64,000 nucleotides of DNA from Tubulanus polymorphus (GCF_964204645.1 NC_134030.1:13069947-13133946), one strand, 5' to 3'; counted from the first letter of the stretch, positions 44,560 through 56,329 are shown. A program made the numbers and translations. Notes: generated from the sequence alone by a model not told the origin.

Positions 44560-45910
44560 GTGATCATGATTATCACATAATTGTTTATGATTTGATAATG
44601 CACTTTCAGTTCTAAATTTAGTCATACATTTTCTACATAGATATATGTTATTATTAAAATCATTTTCTGATTTAGAAAATAAATCAATACGTTTAAGCCA
44701 CATATAATGATTCTCATAATATAATATATCTATAACACCATTTGAATCGTAATCTTTTGATAAATACAAAGGTTCTTATGCATAATGTTTAATATTGTTA
44801 CCTTTTGTATTTGGTAATTTGATTAAATCAAATACATTTATTTTTAGATTATAACCTCTTTCTATTTTTAGAATATTTTCAATTTTAACAGGATAGCTGC
44901 CTATCTTATGATAATTTTCAAATTATTCATAATTTGATACTCTAAAGCTATGTGTATTATCAGTTGCAGGATGTAAACAACTAATTACTGCCCATAGAAA
45001 ACATTTATCATCAAAATTTTGTACATTTATAACAGCATTAGTTTTAAATGGTAGTTTAATATAACTCGTTGCTTCAATATCTTGTTGTTTATAATATGAT
45101 AAATTATTTTCATCAATTGGTTTTGATTTAGTTAATTTATTATATTTTGTATTATACACATGTAACGTCATAAATATTATTTCATTAAATATTAAACCCG
45201 ATCCTTCAAAATATTTCTCTTCTATTTTACTTTTTATTTCATCTAATTTATCATCTATATGTTGTTTTGAAATAATATGTTGTGAATGGGAATTAATATT
45301 ATAAATTGGTTTATCATCAGATTTTATAAATTTATTTTTAACTGATATACTAATTTTAGGATATTCTAAGTCTGTAATTATTTTTATAATATTTTTCATA
45401 TTTTCTAAATGTTTTTTTATTTTCTTCTAATGTTTTACCTTTATTAAATTTAAACTCGATAGCAGCTGGACCAATATCACTTTTAAATGCTTCAGTTATC
45501 TCTATGTCTTTTTTATTATCCAATGAATTAATATAATTTCTAACATTTTCCATGTATGATTTCTTATTATTTAGAGTATTTTTCATTCTTTTAATTGTCT
45601 TCGGTTTATTAATAATATCTTTATCAAAATAATCTTCACCTAAAATATCATTATTAATATTTCTAATATGACTTTTGGATTTTAAATGTTCTTTATAATA
45701 TCTTTTGTTACTGAATGATTGATTACATGTGTCACATTTATATATTTCTTTTTGATTCTTTAATTCTTCTTATTTAGTTTCTTATATATCATCTTTATAT
45801 TCTCATTTAAATTTATTTTCTAAATGTGTTTTAGTTTTATTATGTCTTGCTTTTTGAGATTTATCTATATTGATTTTACATGTCGGACAGTAGTACTTAT
45901 TTGCTTCCAT
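44560..45910 (-). pseudogene. Polinton DNA polymerase B, N-terminal region, copy 2
   Basis: From ATG at 45910 two C2H2-like fingers (YYCPTCKINID..., YKCDTCNQSFSNKRYYKEH) are followed by KSYMENVRNYINSL, IGPAAIEFKFNKG, LEYPKISISVKNKFIK, GLIFNEIIF, YIKLPFKTNAVINVQNFDDK then CFLWAVISCLHPA. After more breaks, IDLFSKSEND and YLCRKCMTKFRTESALSNHK complete the region. The INV.N.D..CF.W...LHP block is typical of the polymerase-associated domain in Polintons and related viruses. Stops lie near 45803, 45785 and 45775. The catalytic half is absent. Confidence 0.82.
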
Positions 45911-45946
45911 TTTTATAACAATTTTTTTGATTAAAATCGATTTTGT

Positions 45947-46030
45947 ACTATTCGAAATCTATATCATGGTGCCCTTTTTTATTCTTACCTTTATATATGA
46001 AATAGAAATCACCACAATATAATTCTTCTA
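45947..46030 (-). pseudogene. Tail of a second gene A copy
   Basis: On the - strand GDFYFIYKGKNKKGHHDIDF followed by a stop repeats the end of 42701-43042 almost exactly, mirror-placed next to the right terminus. Confidence 0.78.
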
Positions 46031-46055
46031 ATTTCAGTTAGAATAATTAGTTTCA

Positions 46056-46168
46056 GTTGCTCATAAAAAATAAAAAACAAATTCTCGCACGCTCGAATTT
46101 ATTTTTTATTTTTTACTCACTCGCCCCTTCAACCTTTGGTATGAAACAACTTACTCCCTATTACTGAT
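46056..46168. repeat. Right Polinton terminus
   Basis: CTCATAAAAAATAAAAAACAAATTCTCGCAC-type inner arms are followed by the outer arm CCCTTCAACCTTTGGTATGAAACAACTTACTCCCTATTA-like sequence. On the - strand this begins AGGGAGTAAGTTGTTTCATA, the same as the 59822 end. Confidence 0.78.
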
Positions 46169-46691
46169 AGAAAACAACGATCTCCCAGCAGTTAAAAGGC
46201 AAACTATTTCCGGGTTTCCAAATATCTGTAATTCTAACTGCTAGTCGAAACGCTGAAACTGCGGGCGAAACAGCTAAAATGATAACGCTGAAAGAATTAT
46301 TTCTGGGTAACCAGGATGACATAATCTAAACATACGAGGTGCCATCTACTGACATTTGGGCGCATGAGCCGTGGTACGAAAATGTCTTGGAGGCATGGAC
46401 TAGTCTTTTTCGCTACGTGAAACAAGACATCGTCTTTTTGGGGGGATTGTTGCCCAAAGAGACATCATACTGAATCCGTCGAAGAACACAGGCTTAATTT
46501 GTGATACTGCGCAAATGATAGGAACAGGAAATACTTTGTAATTCTAGATTTAATAGGGTGTGACGATTTCGATGCCAGAGCACTGATCAACGATTGACGA
46601 TGATAGAAGACGAATTGCATAGAACCTTTTTTCACATAAAACACACGTTTATTCATTCCACTACAACTTCACACTAGAACTTCACACTGAA

Positions 46692-46762
46692 CTGGTACAC
46701 ACACACGCGCGCACGCACACGCACACGCATACGTAAACACATACACATACACATACACACAG
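46692..46762. repeat. (CA)n-type microsatellite
   Basis: Imperfect ACACACGCGC/ACACATACAC run. Confidence 0.85.
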
Positions 46763-47104
46763 CTAAATTGTGTCATACTTTCCTACATAATGTTAAGTTC
46801 GAAAATAAAGCGTATCATTTTATTCCGGTACAATTATCTGTTTGTTAACTGTGTGTGAATATCCTTGTAGAGTAGAAATTGAGTTCAATTTCCATTCAAT
46901 AGAGGCTCTAACTGGTTCACTACAATGGACCTGGAATCAAAATAACTTGACCGTATCGAGAGTTATTGGTGTCATTATCCTTCTAACAAAATTTCCTATC
47001 CGTCAGTATAAAAATTGAAGGCCTCTGAAAAGTGGAAGTATTGGGTAACGTTTTTTTGGACCCTAGCTATCATACCTATTATTATACATAGAATTGATTT
47101 ATCT

Positions 47105-47455
47105 GAACTGTGTATTCAATATTTAAACTCTGTGCATTCATTTGTTAATTTTCATTAATTTAGAAATGTGTTATATATCATGACTATGTTCGCTTTTTGA
47201 TTTCAATTATAAAAGAATATGTGCATTAATTTTCTAATATCTAATGATCTAAAAATATGTTGTATTTCATATATCATCTTGTGCAAATAAGAATATCAAT
47301 GATTTAATGAATTTCTTGATCATGTCAGACTTAATTTCATTGATTTGTGATTCTCTTTAATTTATAAATTTGTCATTCATTTTCTAATTTTCATGATCAT
47401 AGGAATATGTTATGTATATCTAAACTGTGCATTCATTACGTAAAATCTAGCCTAA
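47105..47455. repeat. Degenerate tandem array, ~75-95-bp units
   Basis: Diverged copies of GTGCATTCATTTxxTAATTTTC, CATGATC and GxAATATGTTATATAT words follow each other four or five times. The period drifts, so the array is old. Confidence 0.5.
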
Positions 47456-47524
47456 ATAAAGATATCAGGTCCAATGTTAATAAATTCTTTGCTTTATGTT
47501 CCTTTGATTAATGTTATTTCCTTC

Positions 47525-47612
47525 TGGCATTTTCACAGTGCGATTTTTCCTCTGGCATTTTTACCTCTTGCATTTCTACGTCTTGCATTTTTACCTCTGG
47601 CATTATTATCTG
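47525..47612 (+). repeat. Minisatellite, ~15-bp unit
   Basis: Five to six copies of TTTTACCTCTGGCAT-like units with substitutions. Confidence 0.75.
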
Positions 47613-48087
47613 GATTCTCGTTTCCCATACACATAAAACACTATAACTATTGCTTCTACAATACTATTATCATGTCATATACAACAACTATACAATGGTA
47701 TGACTTATTGATTAAAATCACTCCCAAAATGATAAAATATTGCATTGATATAGCGTTTGAGCGCGTTGGGTGTCCAGCCTCGACTTTCTGATGTAATGTA
47801 CATACAGCGAAATTTGTATTTTCGAAATTTAAAGATCGTATTCTCGTCGTTCGTTCCGTCATAGGAGTTTAGAGGTTTTGAGAGGTAGTAGTAACCCTGT
47901 GAGGCGGAAAATAACAGGGCGCTGTAGTTATATACGAATACAAAGTCAATCCATCAGGGGACTATTTAAACATGTCAATATAACATTCGTCCAAGATCGG
48001 ACGAAAAGCTATGCAACAGTTCTCTGGACCGACATCCAATGTAAGCCAAAATCAATGAAATATCTCTCATTAATTAATCAATGCTTC

Positions 48088-48100
48088 TTTATTCTTTATT
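48088..48100 (-). terminator. Tandem poly(A) signals AATAAA
   Basis: On the - strand AATAAAGAATAAA lies 36-48 bases after the TAG of the secreted-protein gene. Confidence 0.6.
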
Positions 48101-48135
48101 CTGGTCTCTCTCAAACAAAATAAGCAAATGGGATT

Positions 48136-48405
48136 CTATGGAAAACCGGCAGTGCACGCGATAATTTGCATTTGAATTCCATATGTAAACGCGTTCTCCT
48201 GGGTATTCCCTGCTGCGACACCTTGTGGTTGTGGGTCCATTGGTATTAAATCTTGAGAAATCGCGGCGTTGCCAATAATAGGTAGATTGGCTCCAGGAAT
48301 TGCCGAAGGCAATTCAATATTGATATGAATTGACATCGACGTAGCACCTTTGCCCTCTTCGCCCGGTATGTTATAACGTTTTTCTCCACCTAGAGTCGGG
48401 CCACC
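48136..48405 (-). CDS. Secreted-protein gene, terminal exon 5
   Basis: 270 nt after TGTCATTTCAG, phase 0, to TAG. Encodes 89 residues beginning GGPTLGGEKRYNIPGEEGKG and ending QMQIIACTAGFP. Confidence 0.75.
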   Translation of the reverse strand, partial: GGPTLGGEKRYNIPGEEGKGATSMSIHINIELPSAIPGANLPIIGNAAISQDLIPMDPQPQGVAAGNTQENAFTYGIQMQIIACTAGFP

Positions 48406-51400
48406 CTGAAATGACAGGGATAGTTTTGTTTCTTTGAAATCTCTCTCACAAATTACTGATTATAACAACAGCTGCATTATAAACAGTGACGACATAACAA
48501 CCTAGCAACACGCATAGTGTGGTAGTGACTGGTAGAAAAATATCTGGGCTCAGTTCCATAGTCATGGCTTAGACTTAAGACCAATTTAAGACCATCTTAG
48601 TTCTATAACCAATCTAACAACTTAAGACCAGTCTTAAAATTTAAGACCATTTTTGGACTTAAGTCTCAACTGAGGAACCAGCCCCAGGTGATTAGGAAGC
48701 TTCTGTAACAGAATTTAACGATGTCTCTGACCTTTGTTTGTGAATAGAATGTTTCTGGTATTTAGACCGAATTTAGTTAGTGCTTAATCTATATTGCCAA
48801 AACGTCCCCTTTCAGTAAGGTTAATGATTTCCATGTGAATTTTGAAATCAGTGTGTCTCTAGCGGACTCAAAATGTTTGTGCATTTCATTTTCATTTTTA
48901 TTGTTCCACAAAAACATGTTTTGCACGGAACATTCTTACATTAAATTCTAACAGTAGATGGTATCGTACAGCGAAGCAAATCGTTGTAAGTATACGTAAA
49001 GAGACACATGTACATATACGCTGGGTAAATATTAGGAGAACTCGTTTACGCACCCCCGACTAATTTGCAAAAGTTACTTAGTTTTACCGCCAGTTTGTGC
49101 ATATGGAAAAGTTCCCCGAGGTTTTCTATTGTTGTTCCCCCCCCCCCCATAGTGACGCGAGAAAAGGCGCGCTCTTTCATTCGCATACGCAGGGAATTCT
49201 AAAATGGCCTGCCTTTCATCCCCCAGGGATTGAGTGTTACACTTCATACATAGTCTATCATCTCGAGCAATACGACTTCAATCGGTAAACTATGGTTGCT
49301 GCAACGAAAGCGACATAAAGTAATTCTATGGTTAGCCTGTAAATTTAATAGATACAATTCCGGTTCAAAGTTTGTTTTAATGCAGTAGTATGTGGCAGCT
49401 TTATGGGAGTTGATGCAGTCTGCGCGCAATTTTTGTATATATTGGGTCAGTTAATCTATGCTTGACAGAGTGATGGATGAAATCTATATTAACGAAGGGT
49501 TGAGCTTGTTGATTCTGCCAGAACAAAATGTTATTGGTTCAAAGTCTAAAATTGTAAGTAGTGCCTAGATAATGCATTTTGCAGAGCACGCAAGTTATGA
49601 GGTATATCAAATTTCTGGAATTACAGTTAAATGATATATTCATGTTTTACATGTTGATGAGCTCGAAAATATATCTCATGTTATCAACAGTGGGCAAAAA
49701 TACGACAACGGCCATCTCCACATTTATTCCATTGGTAGCATAGTCGTTACGGGGCTGATATTTGGGTAAATGTATTAGAATTAGACGCCCGTCTGAAATG
49801 AACGTAGATAGAATACTGACCGGGTCGGTGTTAGAATGAATAGTAGAACCATCGCCCGATAGTAATGTAATCGTAACGTCGTTGATAGTATAAGCACCTA
49901 TGTATAAAGAGAATCAAAAATCACATCGCAGCTAGTGGTTTACATAGAGAAAAAGTTAACCAAAAGACAAATTCAGTTAGACAAAGTCATCCAATACATG
50001 TATCAATGGTTGGTCGGTTTGAATCCCGTTAGACGCGCAGTCAGTCGCGCACGTATTATCCATCCATCATTCCAGGATTCATAAGTTTGAATCCGGGTGG
50101 TTACAGAACTTCTGGGAAACTTGTCTTTCTGATATCTTTCTCCCTCACAAGGAGCAAGATGCATTGAGGATCTATAATTGATCTTGCCCGACTGATTCGA
50201 AATGTGTAAACAAAATGAAGCCGTAAAACCGAGTAGTTTTTTGGTGCATCAAGCCTCCTCGTTGCATCAAGATAAGCCAGACTAACTGCCGGCTGCTAGA
50301 TAGCTGCTGGATAGCATACACTAAACTCTAACCTGGCCTATAATTTCTCAAAGTCTTGGCCTCACTTGATTACTGGCCATTCATTTTTGTAGATCTGACA
50401 CTTTTCTGTGATGTGGGAGTTACCGTGTCAGGAGTTCAGCAAATCGAACATATCGACTTTCACTATGTTTTTTTTGAAAGCGTATTCAAGTTGAATAAAA
50501 AGTTTTAGGTTTAGGTCTGGGTTAAGTTTGAATTGTTGTGCTCATTGAAAAAAATTCATTACCAAAAGCAGTTGGACCAATTTTACTTATACACTACTGG
50601 GATTCTGGACCCAGAATGTTGTTCATCGTAACGTACCACCGGAAACTGCCTGCCTATATGCTAGTGTCAAAGATTGCACCCATTTCACTTCTCCGAATTC
50701 AACATATATCGTCTGTGAATCCCCGCTAAGAGTTGCTGAATCTTCTGGTTCACCCGATAGGGTACCATCATCATATATCAAACTGAAAGAAAATTGAGTT
50801 TGCATTTCAGTATTCAACCTAGATTCAAATCGAAACTTGGGTCTAATCTACTTTCAATTTATTCAGCCGTGAGTTCCTAATAAACTTACGTTTTCCCTAC
50901 CGTCAGTGAATTCATTATTGGTTGTGCGGGTATTACTGTATAATAGTTTCCGTTTGTGATATCGCCATCGCCTAATGACTAAATAGGATAATTTAAGATA
51001 ATTATCATTCCACTTAAAGGCAAATCAACCACCTATTAAACGTAACTCTGCTTTAAACATTTAGATTTAAATACAATCAACTTCGCATAGGTCGTACAAG
51101 TTGGGCCAAATCATTGGAGTATTTAGGAATTTTTACTAAATGTTCGACATAGAAGTTAAAGGACAAATGTCATCAAAATAGAATATTGTGTAAAATTTAT
51201 TTTCAAATTTTTAAATCGGCAATTTCAGCTTGTGCTCACTATTATTGTTTATGTCATCGCTGACAAACGCTACTTGCTTCCAGACATTTCACTCTAAACG
51301 TTTCATAGAGTATTGAATCGTTTCAGCAGTCGTTTTGGCTATTTGGGTCAAAAGACAGTCAGATACAAACCAATTTTTTCTTATTGGCTCCTTGAATGCG

Positions 51401-52402
51401 GAGGAAAAACCCGCGATTTTTACTCCTGTATGATGCGATTGATGAGTGGTCGGCTTATTGTGAGGATTCGATGTTTATCAACAACAACACTCGTATAGAT
51501 TAATTTTTCGGTTTGTCGGGTTGAGAGGACTTATTTGATTAATTATGATAACACATACATTTTTTTTTTAACCACGAGGCTTACTGGCGACCATATTTAG
51601 TAACTATTCATTTGTAAATGTGGTTTTGGCAGTTTCATGAAATTATACTTTTACACTATGATATGAGACTTGAGCTTTTTGACTTGATAAATTAGATCAT
51701 GATTACGGATCAACTGAAATATAGGGGATTGTAGTCCATGTGCTCATCAATCGCCACTGTGCACTGTTAATTAATTGTTATGTTAAATAATGTTAGTCAA
51801 TTAATTCCGCTCCTTTTACCTTATCTAGATTAGATTTTCCAACGTTCGCAGCCATCAAGCACACCACCCCGGGTGGTTACTTGTAGCCGAGCGATTGCTG
51901 AATGATAAATCGATAAGCAACCACCCGGGGTGAAGTGCTTGATGGCTGCGAACGTTGGAAAATCTAATCTGGATAAGGTAAAAGGAGCGGAATTAATTAA
52001 CTAACATTATTTAACATAACAATTAATTAACAGTGCACAGTGGCGATTGAAGATTCGATTTGGTAGCATTGATGGATGGTTCTGTGTTTATTGGCTCTCC
52101 TGCCCATGTTGACTAATGCCGCAATTGAAATTCAATGACGTCATTGAAATGATATATTGAACATTGTTGATCTAAATCGTCTAATTCTAAAGCGTAAATC
52201 GAATGGCCTCACAAAAGCCCTTACTTATTATTGTCGCAATAAAATAACTTACCGGTACAATATCACCCCAGGCAGAACATGCAGGAGTTGTCGGGCAATT
52301 GGTCGTTGGTGGTGGTGATGTAGTAGCCGGCTGGGTTTGAGTGCATGTAGTCGCAATGGTTGCAAGTGCAGCAGACACAGCGACAATAAAAAAAATCTTC
52401 AT
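48136..52402 (-). CDS. Five-exon gene for a 282-aa secreted protein of unknown family
   Basis: Exons 52402-52253, 50978-50890, 50782-50637, 49897-49704 and 48405-48136 join at GT-AG sites with phases 0, 2, 1, 0, giving 849 nt with no stop until TAG at 48136. Exon 1 starts with a clear signal peptide (MKIFFIVAVSAALATI) followed by a Thr/Pro-rich, mucin-like segment with two or three cysteines. The rest is a beta-rich looking chain with LSGE, TLSGDSQTIYVEF, ITLLSGDGSTIH and MSIHINIELPS, suggesting repeated similar strands. I do not recognise the family. Two AATAAA signals lie just downstream (- strand, 48100-48088). The donor of exon 4 (GTATTT) is weak; an in-phase alternative GTCAGT exists near 49818. 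Confidence 0.75.
48549..48690. mobile_element. ~140-bp MITE in intron 4 of the secreted-protein gene
   Basis: CTGGGCTCAGTTCCATAGT and a diverged reverse complement (AACTGAGGAACCAGCCCCAG) bound iterated CTTAAGACCA words. The termini resemble those of the 31857 and 53531 MITEs. Confidence 0.6.
49704..49897 (-). CDS. Secreted-protein gene, exon 4
   Basis: 194 nt after ATACATAG, phase 1 to 0, open to a GTATTT donor. Contains NDVTITLLSGDGSTIHSN and GINVEMAVV. If the alternative donor GTCAGT is used, the exon shortens by 38 codons without changing phase. Confidence 0.65.
50637..50782 (-). CDS. Secreted-protein gene, exon 3
   Basis: 146 nt between TTTTCTTTCAG and GTACGT, phase 2 to 1. It encodes IYDDGTLSGEPEDSATL and a VEFGEVKWVQ strand. 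Confidence 0.75.
50890..50978 (-). CDS. Secreted-protein gene, exon 2
   Basis: 89 nt between CTATTTAG and GTAAGT, phase 0 to 2, encoding GDGDITNGNYYTVIP and a following 14 residues. No ATG-initiated frame covers it. Confidence 0.72.
51748..52050. mobile_element. 303-bp foldback element in intron 1 of the secreted-protein gene
   Basis: The arms of about 135 bp are near-perfect reverse complements, from CAATCGCCACTGTGCAC outward to AGCACTTCACCCCGGGTGG-like sequence at the tip. A ~30-bp loop contains GCCGAGCGATTG. No coding frame. Confidence 0.9.
52253..52402 (-). CDS. Secreted-protein gene, exon 1 (signal peptide, Thr/Pro-rich)
   Basis: Exactly 50 codons from ATG to a perfect GTAAGT donor, phase 0. 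The hydrophobic core spans residues 3-17; TTSPPPTT and PTTPACSAW follow. Confidence 0.78.
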
Positions 52403-52734
52403 TTCAAATATATTTTGGAGTTAAAATGAAAATCTTTCCCTGCAAAGAACAAAAATCCTGTAGTCCTCCCGACGGAATAAATAAACCTCGACATCGAGCA
52501 ATGGAGGCAGTTGGTACTGTAGCAATTCGTTCAGCATTTCGTTTGTATTTGAAAATTAAGTATAAACACTGATCGGTGTTATAGAAAATAAGTAAACTCG
52601 ATAAACATACTCAAGATGCATTAACATAATTTCATATGAACCATGTGTTTATTGTATGTTCGTATCATTCTAAGTTCGTATTCGTTATGGATCAAAACTA
52701 ATCATGAATCATATCTGATCGAGGATTGAATTAT
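52403..52734. other. Upstream flank of the secreted-protein gene
   Basis: Expected to hold the promoter on the - strand. I see no convincing TATA box; a TTTATTTATT word lies at about 52475-52485. Confidence 0.35.
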
Positions 52735-53036
52735 TCATGGGCGGCGGAACCGGGACGTTTGGAGCGTTATTGGCCGGGCCAATATATCAAGCCCTCTGGC
52801 ATAAAATTTGTTTCGCCAAAACAGAAAATACGTTTTTCGAACACACAGAAAACATTTCTTGCACCATGATATGCACACGGGACGAAAAACGCTTTCGACC
52901 ACACACGAAAAACATTTTTTGGTTCGGCGTTTTGCGTTTTGACTCCCCCGCACACGGCATAACAAAAATACATTGAAAACGTTTTTTCACGAGTAAAAAA
53001 GTTTTTTCGGTGCCATATGCGGTCAAATGGGTGCAA
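52735..53036. repeat. CGTTTTTCG-rich repeat patch
   Basis: Iterated GAAAAACG/CGTTTTTCG and ACACACxAAAAACA words, with compositional likeness to the interior of the 27609 foldback element. The overlapping open frames on both strands are side-effects. Confidence 0.45.
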
Positions 53037-54105
53037 ATGGGTCACTCACGGATATGGGTTTACCATATAACAAATGGTTAGTTCAAAAGCTGCAGTCAAG
53101 ATTTTTCAGGTTCATAATGGGGCTTCATTCTAAGGCTCCAATTCTATCAATTTTTGGTGATTTGGGAGAGGTTCCACTTTATATTGATATTACTATGTCA
53201 GCTTTGAAGTTCTGGATGTCAGTTATGTCGTCGGGTAATAGCTAATCAATGATCTGCTTGTCCTTTTTAGAATAATATAAAGATGAGAGGGAGGGCAAAT
53301 TCAATTATATATCTACCGTTAAATCAATTCTATCAAATTTAGGGTACTCAAATGTTTGGAACAATTTGGGGCATTATTCAAATAGCATTATTTTGGGTAT
53401 TAGGAAGCATCTGACAGCTATCTTTGTGGATCAAGTGATCATTTCCGTTATAATTTCTATAAAGCAGTTAAAGTAAGTTTTAAGTTAGAAAAGTATTTAT
53501 TAGTGCTAAAAGATTTTAACCTCAGAAATGCTGGGTCCAGTTCCACAGTTCCGAGTTAAGATTTGACTCTGGGTTAAAACATTGAAAATGAACTAACTTT
53601 AACTCAGAGTTAACTCTAACTCACAACTGTGGAACTGGGTCCTGGTGCTAAATAACGACTACTCTCAGCTTAATAATTGAAAAAGGTAGACACCGCGGTA
53701 TAGAAAAGGAAAAACGTTTGTGCGATATCTGTAATGTGTTGGACGTTGAATGTCACTTTTTGTTCCATTGTAAAAGAGTCGCTAATCTGAGAAAGGAATT
53801 AAATATATCTATCTTAGACGTGAATAGTTTAATCTCCACTTTCTACAACCTAAGCCCTACAACCAGTATTGTTCAGCTAGCCAAATTTATTAAACTCGGT
53901 TTGCCATTGTCCTAATATTTCTTCGATTAATGTTTTGTATATTTTCAATTATGTTTTTCCTCATCTGTAATTAGTGTTAATTATGCCTCATCTTATTACT
54001 TGTTTATCTCCTATTATGTATATACTTGATTTCACCGAAACTGTATCAGTTGCAAACAATGTTTTTTTTCAAAATGTTTATGTTGAATAAAGATTGATTT
54101 GATTT
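53037..54105 (+). mobile_element. LINE 3' fragment (CR1/L2-like), split by a MITE
   Basis: FFRFIMGLHSKAPILSIFGD and LGEVPLYIDI...ALKFW (53040-53245), then in another frame LRTGRHRGIEKEKRLCDICN and HFLFHCKRV (53650-53915), are consecutive parts of a LINE RT C-terminus. The 3' end is AATAAAGATTGATTTGATTTG. The MITE 53531-53643 interrupts it just before the TGRHRGI block. Confidence 0.8.
53531..53643. mobile_element. ~113-bp MITE, copy 2
   Basis: Reverse-complement copy of 31857-31967 with the same termini (GGGTCCAGTTCCACAGTT ... AACTGTGGAACTGGGTCC). Confidence 0.88.
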
Positions 54106-55480
54106 GAAATTGAATTCATTAAGGGAAACGGAGATATTACTTCTAAAATCGCTACACGTATTTCTATACTCTACCTAGTACTATTTCGTAGGGATTTTCA
54201 AAATTGAAAAAAATATATAAAATTCCGTCTTTCAGACCGTTAAAACTTTGCGGTAGGTAGTTATACGAATTAACCGACGCCGAATTAAGTGAGGTTGGCT
54301 GTTTTAATTGTTTCCATGAACTTTAACTGTGAAATAATCTTTTTCAAGTTCCTAACAAGTTTTAGAAATATTTTACCTCACCAATACGATATGTCTTATA
54401 TAAATAAGTTATCTTACCTTATGAAGTAAAACTTAATGTAGGAAACCAATGTGTCCTCAAATCTACCACAGAGATGGTGGTAAAGCCAGAAATGTGGCTT
54501 CCTTATATCCATTTTGTTTGATTAATCGGCTGAATAAATCTCGAATTGTTGCCAGCGTCGAAATATCTGTTGATTACAAGCTTACTGAATATTCTATACA
54601 TTTCTTTGTGTTGTTTTTCAAGTTGCTGAATGGAGAAATTGAGATGAAGTTATTCGAAGTCAATTGTATCTCTTTGATTGATATCGCTATGTGACAACCT
54701 GCCACCAAATATCAGCACCACTGTTATAAAAGATTTCTAGGGATTCAGAAAACTGATTCGCGATTGTCAGGACATAAAAAAAGTTTTCAAGATAGTATCA
54801 CTCAATCTTTGGTACCACATGTTACAAACATTGTTCCATCGGGACATGAATAAATTTTGAGGATGGAAGGCGAGATTCTCGGTACCAACTGTTGCAAGGG
54901 ATTGTGCCGGAAATGAAAACCTTTTCAAGATAATATCATCGCTACGTGGAAAACCAACTATACACTTGCATTGAGCAAATGAGGTAAATTCGGCTGCTCA
55001 ATTTTACAGGAAATATATTCTTAATATGTCGTCTGAAGAACCTATTCATTGATCTTTGTTAAAATGTTCTTATTGTGATCAAGAACAGACACATTTGTTT
55101 TAAATCAACGAAAAGTTTATTTTGTGATAAGTTACATCTACACGTTTTCCTTAATACTTATAAGTTGTATAGTTGAATTAACAGTAATATCCAACTGAAT
55201 AATCTTTATCCGCTTAATCAGCGTAATTCCTCACGTCATATGTGTAGTAAAAAAAAATCCATGAATACATGTATCACGTGCGATCATAACATAAACCATT
55301 TCAAAAATGTGGATAGTTTTTCTAACCTTCTAAATAGATGGGATCGAAGGAATTCGTGTAAGCGTGAAGACCTGATATGATGTGGCTGGAATCGAGGGAA
55401 TCATGCGTGTTTGCGTTGATACGACCCTTCGGTTTGTCGGTATGGAGATAATGTGTAACTGGATTACTCATTTATATCCT
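54106..55480. other. No recognised feature
   Basis: Two similar short stretches (GGTACCACATGTTACAAACA and GGTACCAACTGTTGCAAGGG, near 54812 and 54878, each followed by GAAATGAA or CATGAATAAA-like words) suggest a small duplicated repeat. Nothing else is seen. Confidence 0.35.
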
Positions 55481-55830
55481 AGCAAACACGGAGACTTTTT
55501 TCAACGTTGAAATAACATAGTGAATGTAACATTGCAATTGGGTTGAAAATATGTTGTAAAGTCGATCCACGTCGAGAAATAACTTTTTAATCTCAACGTT
55601 ATACAAAACAACATCGATACTAGACATTTTAATTAATGGCCTCACTGTCTATCATAAAGTTATTCCAACATTGTCCCGCAAATGTTGAAGATACGTTGAC
55701 ATCAGAATTTTGCCAATTGGCCCCGATTTAAACCTTGCATCAACGTTGAAATACCAACGTATTTCGTCAATGTTAAAACAATATTGTTTCAATGTCTGTT
55801 ATATTTTCACTGTTAATCCAAAGTTGAATT
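55481..55830. repeat. AACGTTGA-rich repeat
   Basis: CAACGTTGAAAT, CAACATTG, CGTTGACATC and CAATGTTAAAAC words recur at irregular spacing, as in 780-930. Confidence 0.4.
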
Positions 55831-56329
55831 TTGGTTGTTAGTTTGAGCGGCCGCTATTCCACGCTATTCCTTCATGGTCCAGGAGCCCAGAGTGATTTGG
55901 TCATTCGAAAAGGTTACCAATTTCTAAGCACAGCTGTGCGTTTAATAGGAAATTCTATAAATGAAAATGTTTTTCTGCCGGTACAACTGTGGTGGGTGTG
56001 GTCACAATCACCAAATTTTCTCATGGTAAAATTAGACTAGATCAGCTGAAAAGGTAACTGATCCAAACTCCAACCAATATTACATAAATCATATTACTTG
56101 ATCCATAGACTCTAAAACGAGTTCGATTCAATATCCTTAAAAGGTTTATTATTTCTATTATCTAATTCCATATGCAATACAATATGGGCTTTTATAAACA
56201 TTGTTGGTGTGTTAATACTGATGAAATTCATCATAATCTACGATACAAACACCACCGGGGTCGCCATCTTAGTTATCCATGATGCAACTGTTTTACCCAT
56301 GATCCAATGCGCGCTCCTCATTTTACTAT
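55831..56329. other. No recognised feature
   Basis: A 69-aa frame begins at 55831 after a TTGTTAG acceptor-like site but shows no motif I can name. Confidence 0.3.

Larger units (their letters stand above)
42500..46168. mobile_element. Internally rearranged Polinton/Maverick remnant, ~3.7 kb
   Basis: The left end carries half of the palindromic terminus (GCACGCTCGAATTT...CACTCGCCCC, 42512-42560). The right end carries the other half facing outward (46056-46165, ending AACTTACTCCCTATTA). Inside are gene A (+), gene B (+), a polymerase C-terminus (+), then on the - strand the polymerase N-terminus and the tail of a second gene A. Polintons are normally 15-20 kb, so most of the element is lost and the two polymerase halves now converge. 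Confidence 0.78.
46169..48087. other. Intergenic stretch with several simple arrays
   Basis: No gene is recognised apart from the annotated repeats at 46692, 47105 and 47525. The 105-aa frame at 47474-47791 is a by-product of the 15-bp array. Confidence 0.4.

Noticed and set aside
47474-47791. 105-aa frame with repeating PLAFL
   Set aside because: It is the translation of a 15-bp minisatellite without signal or splice context.
52735-53045. Three overlapping 76-92-aa frames, Cys- and Phe-rich
   Set aside because: They come from iterated CGTTTTTCG-type words on one strand; all three frames are open for the same compositional reason.
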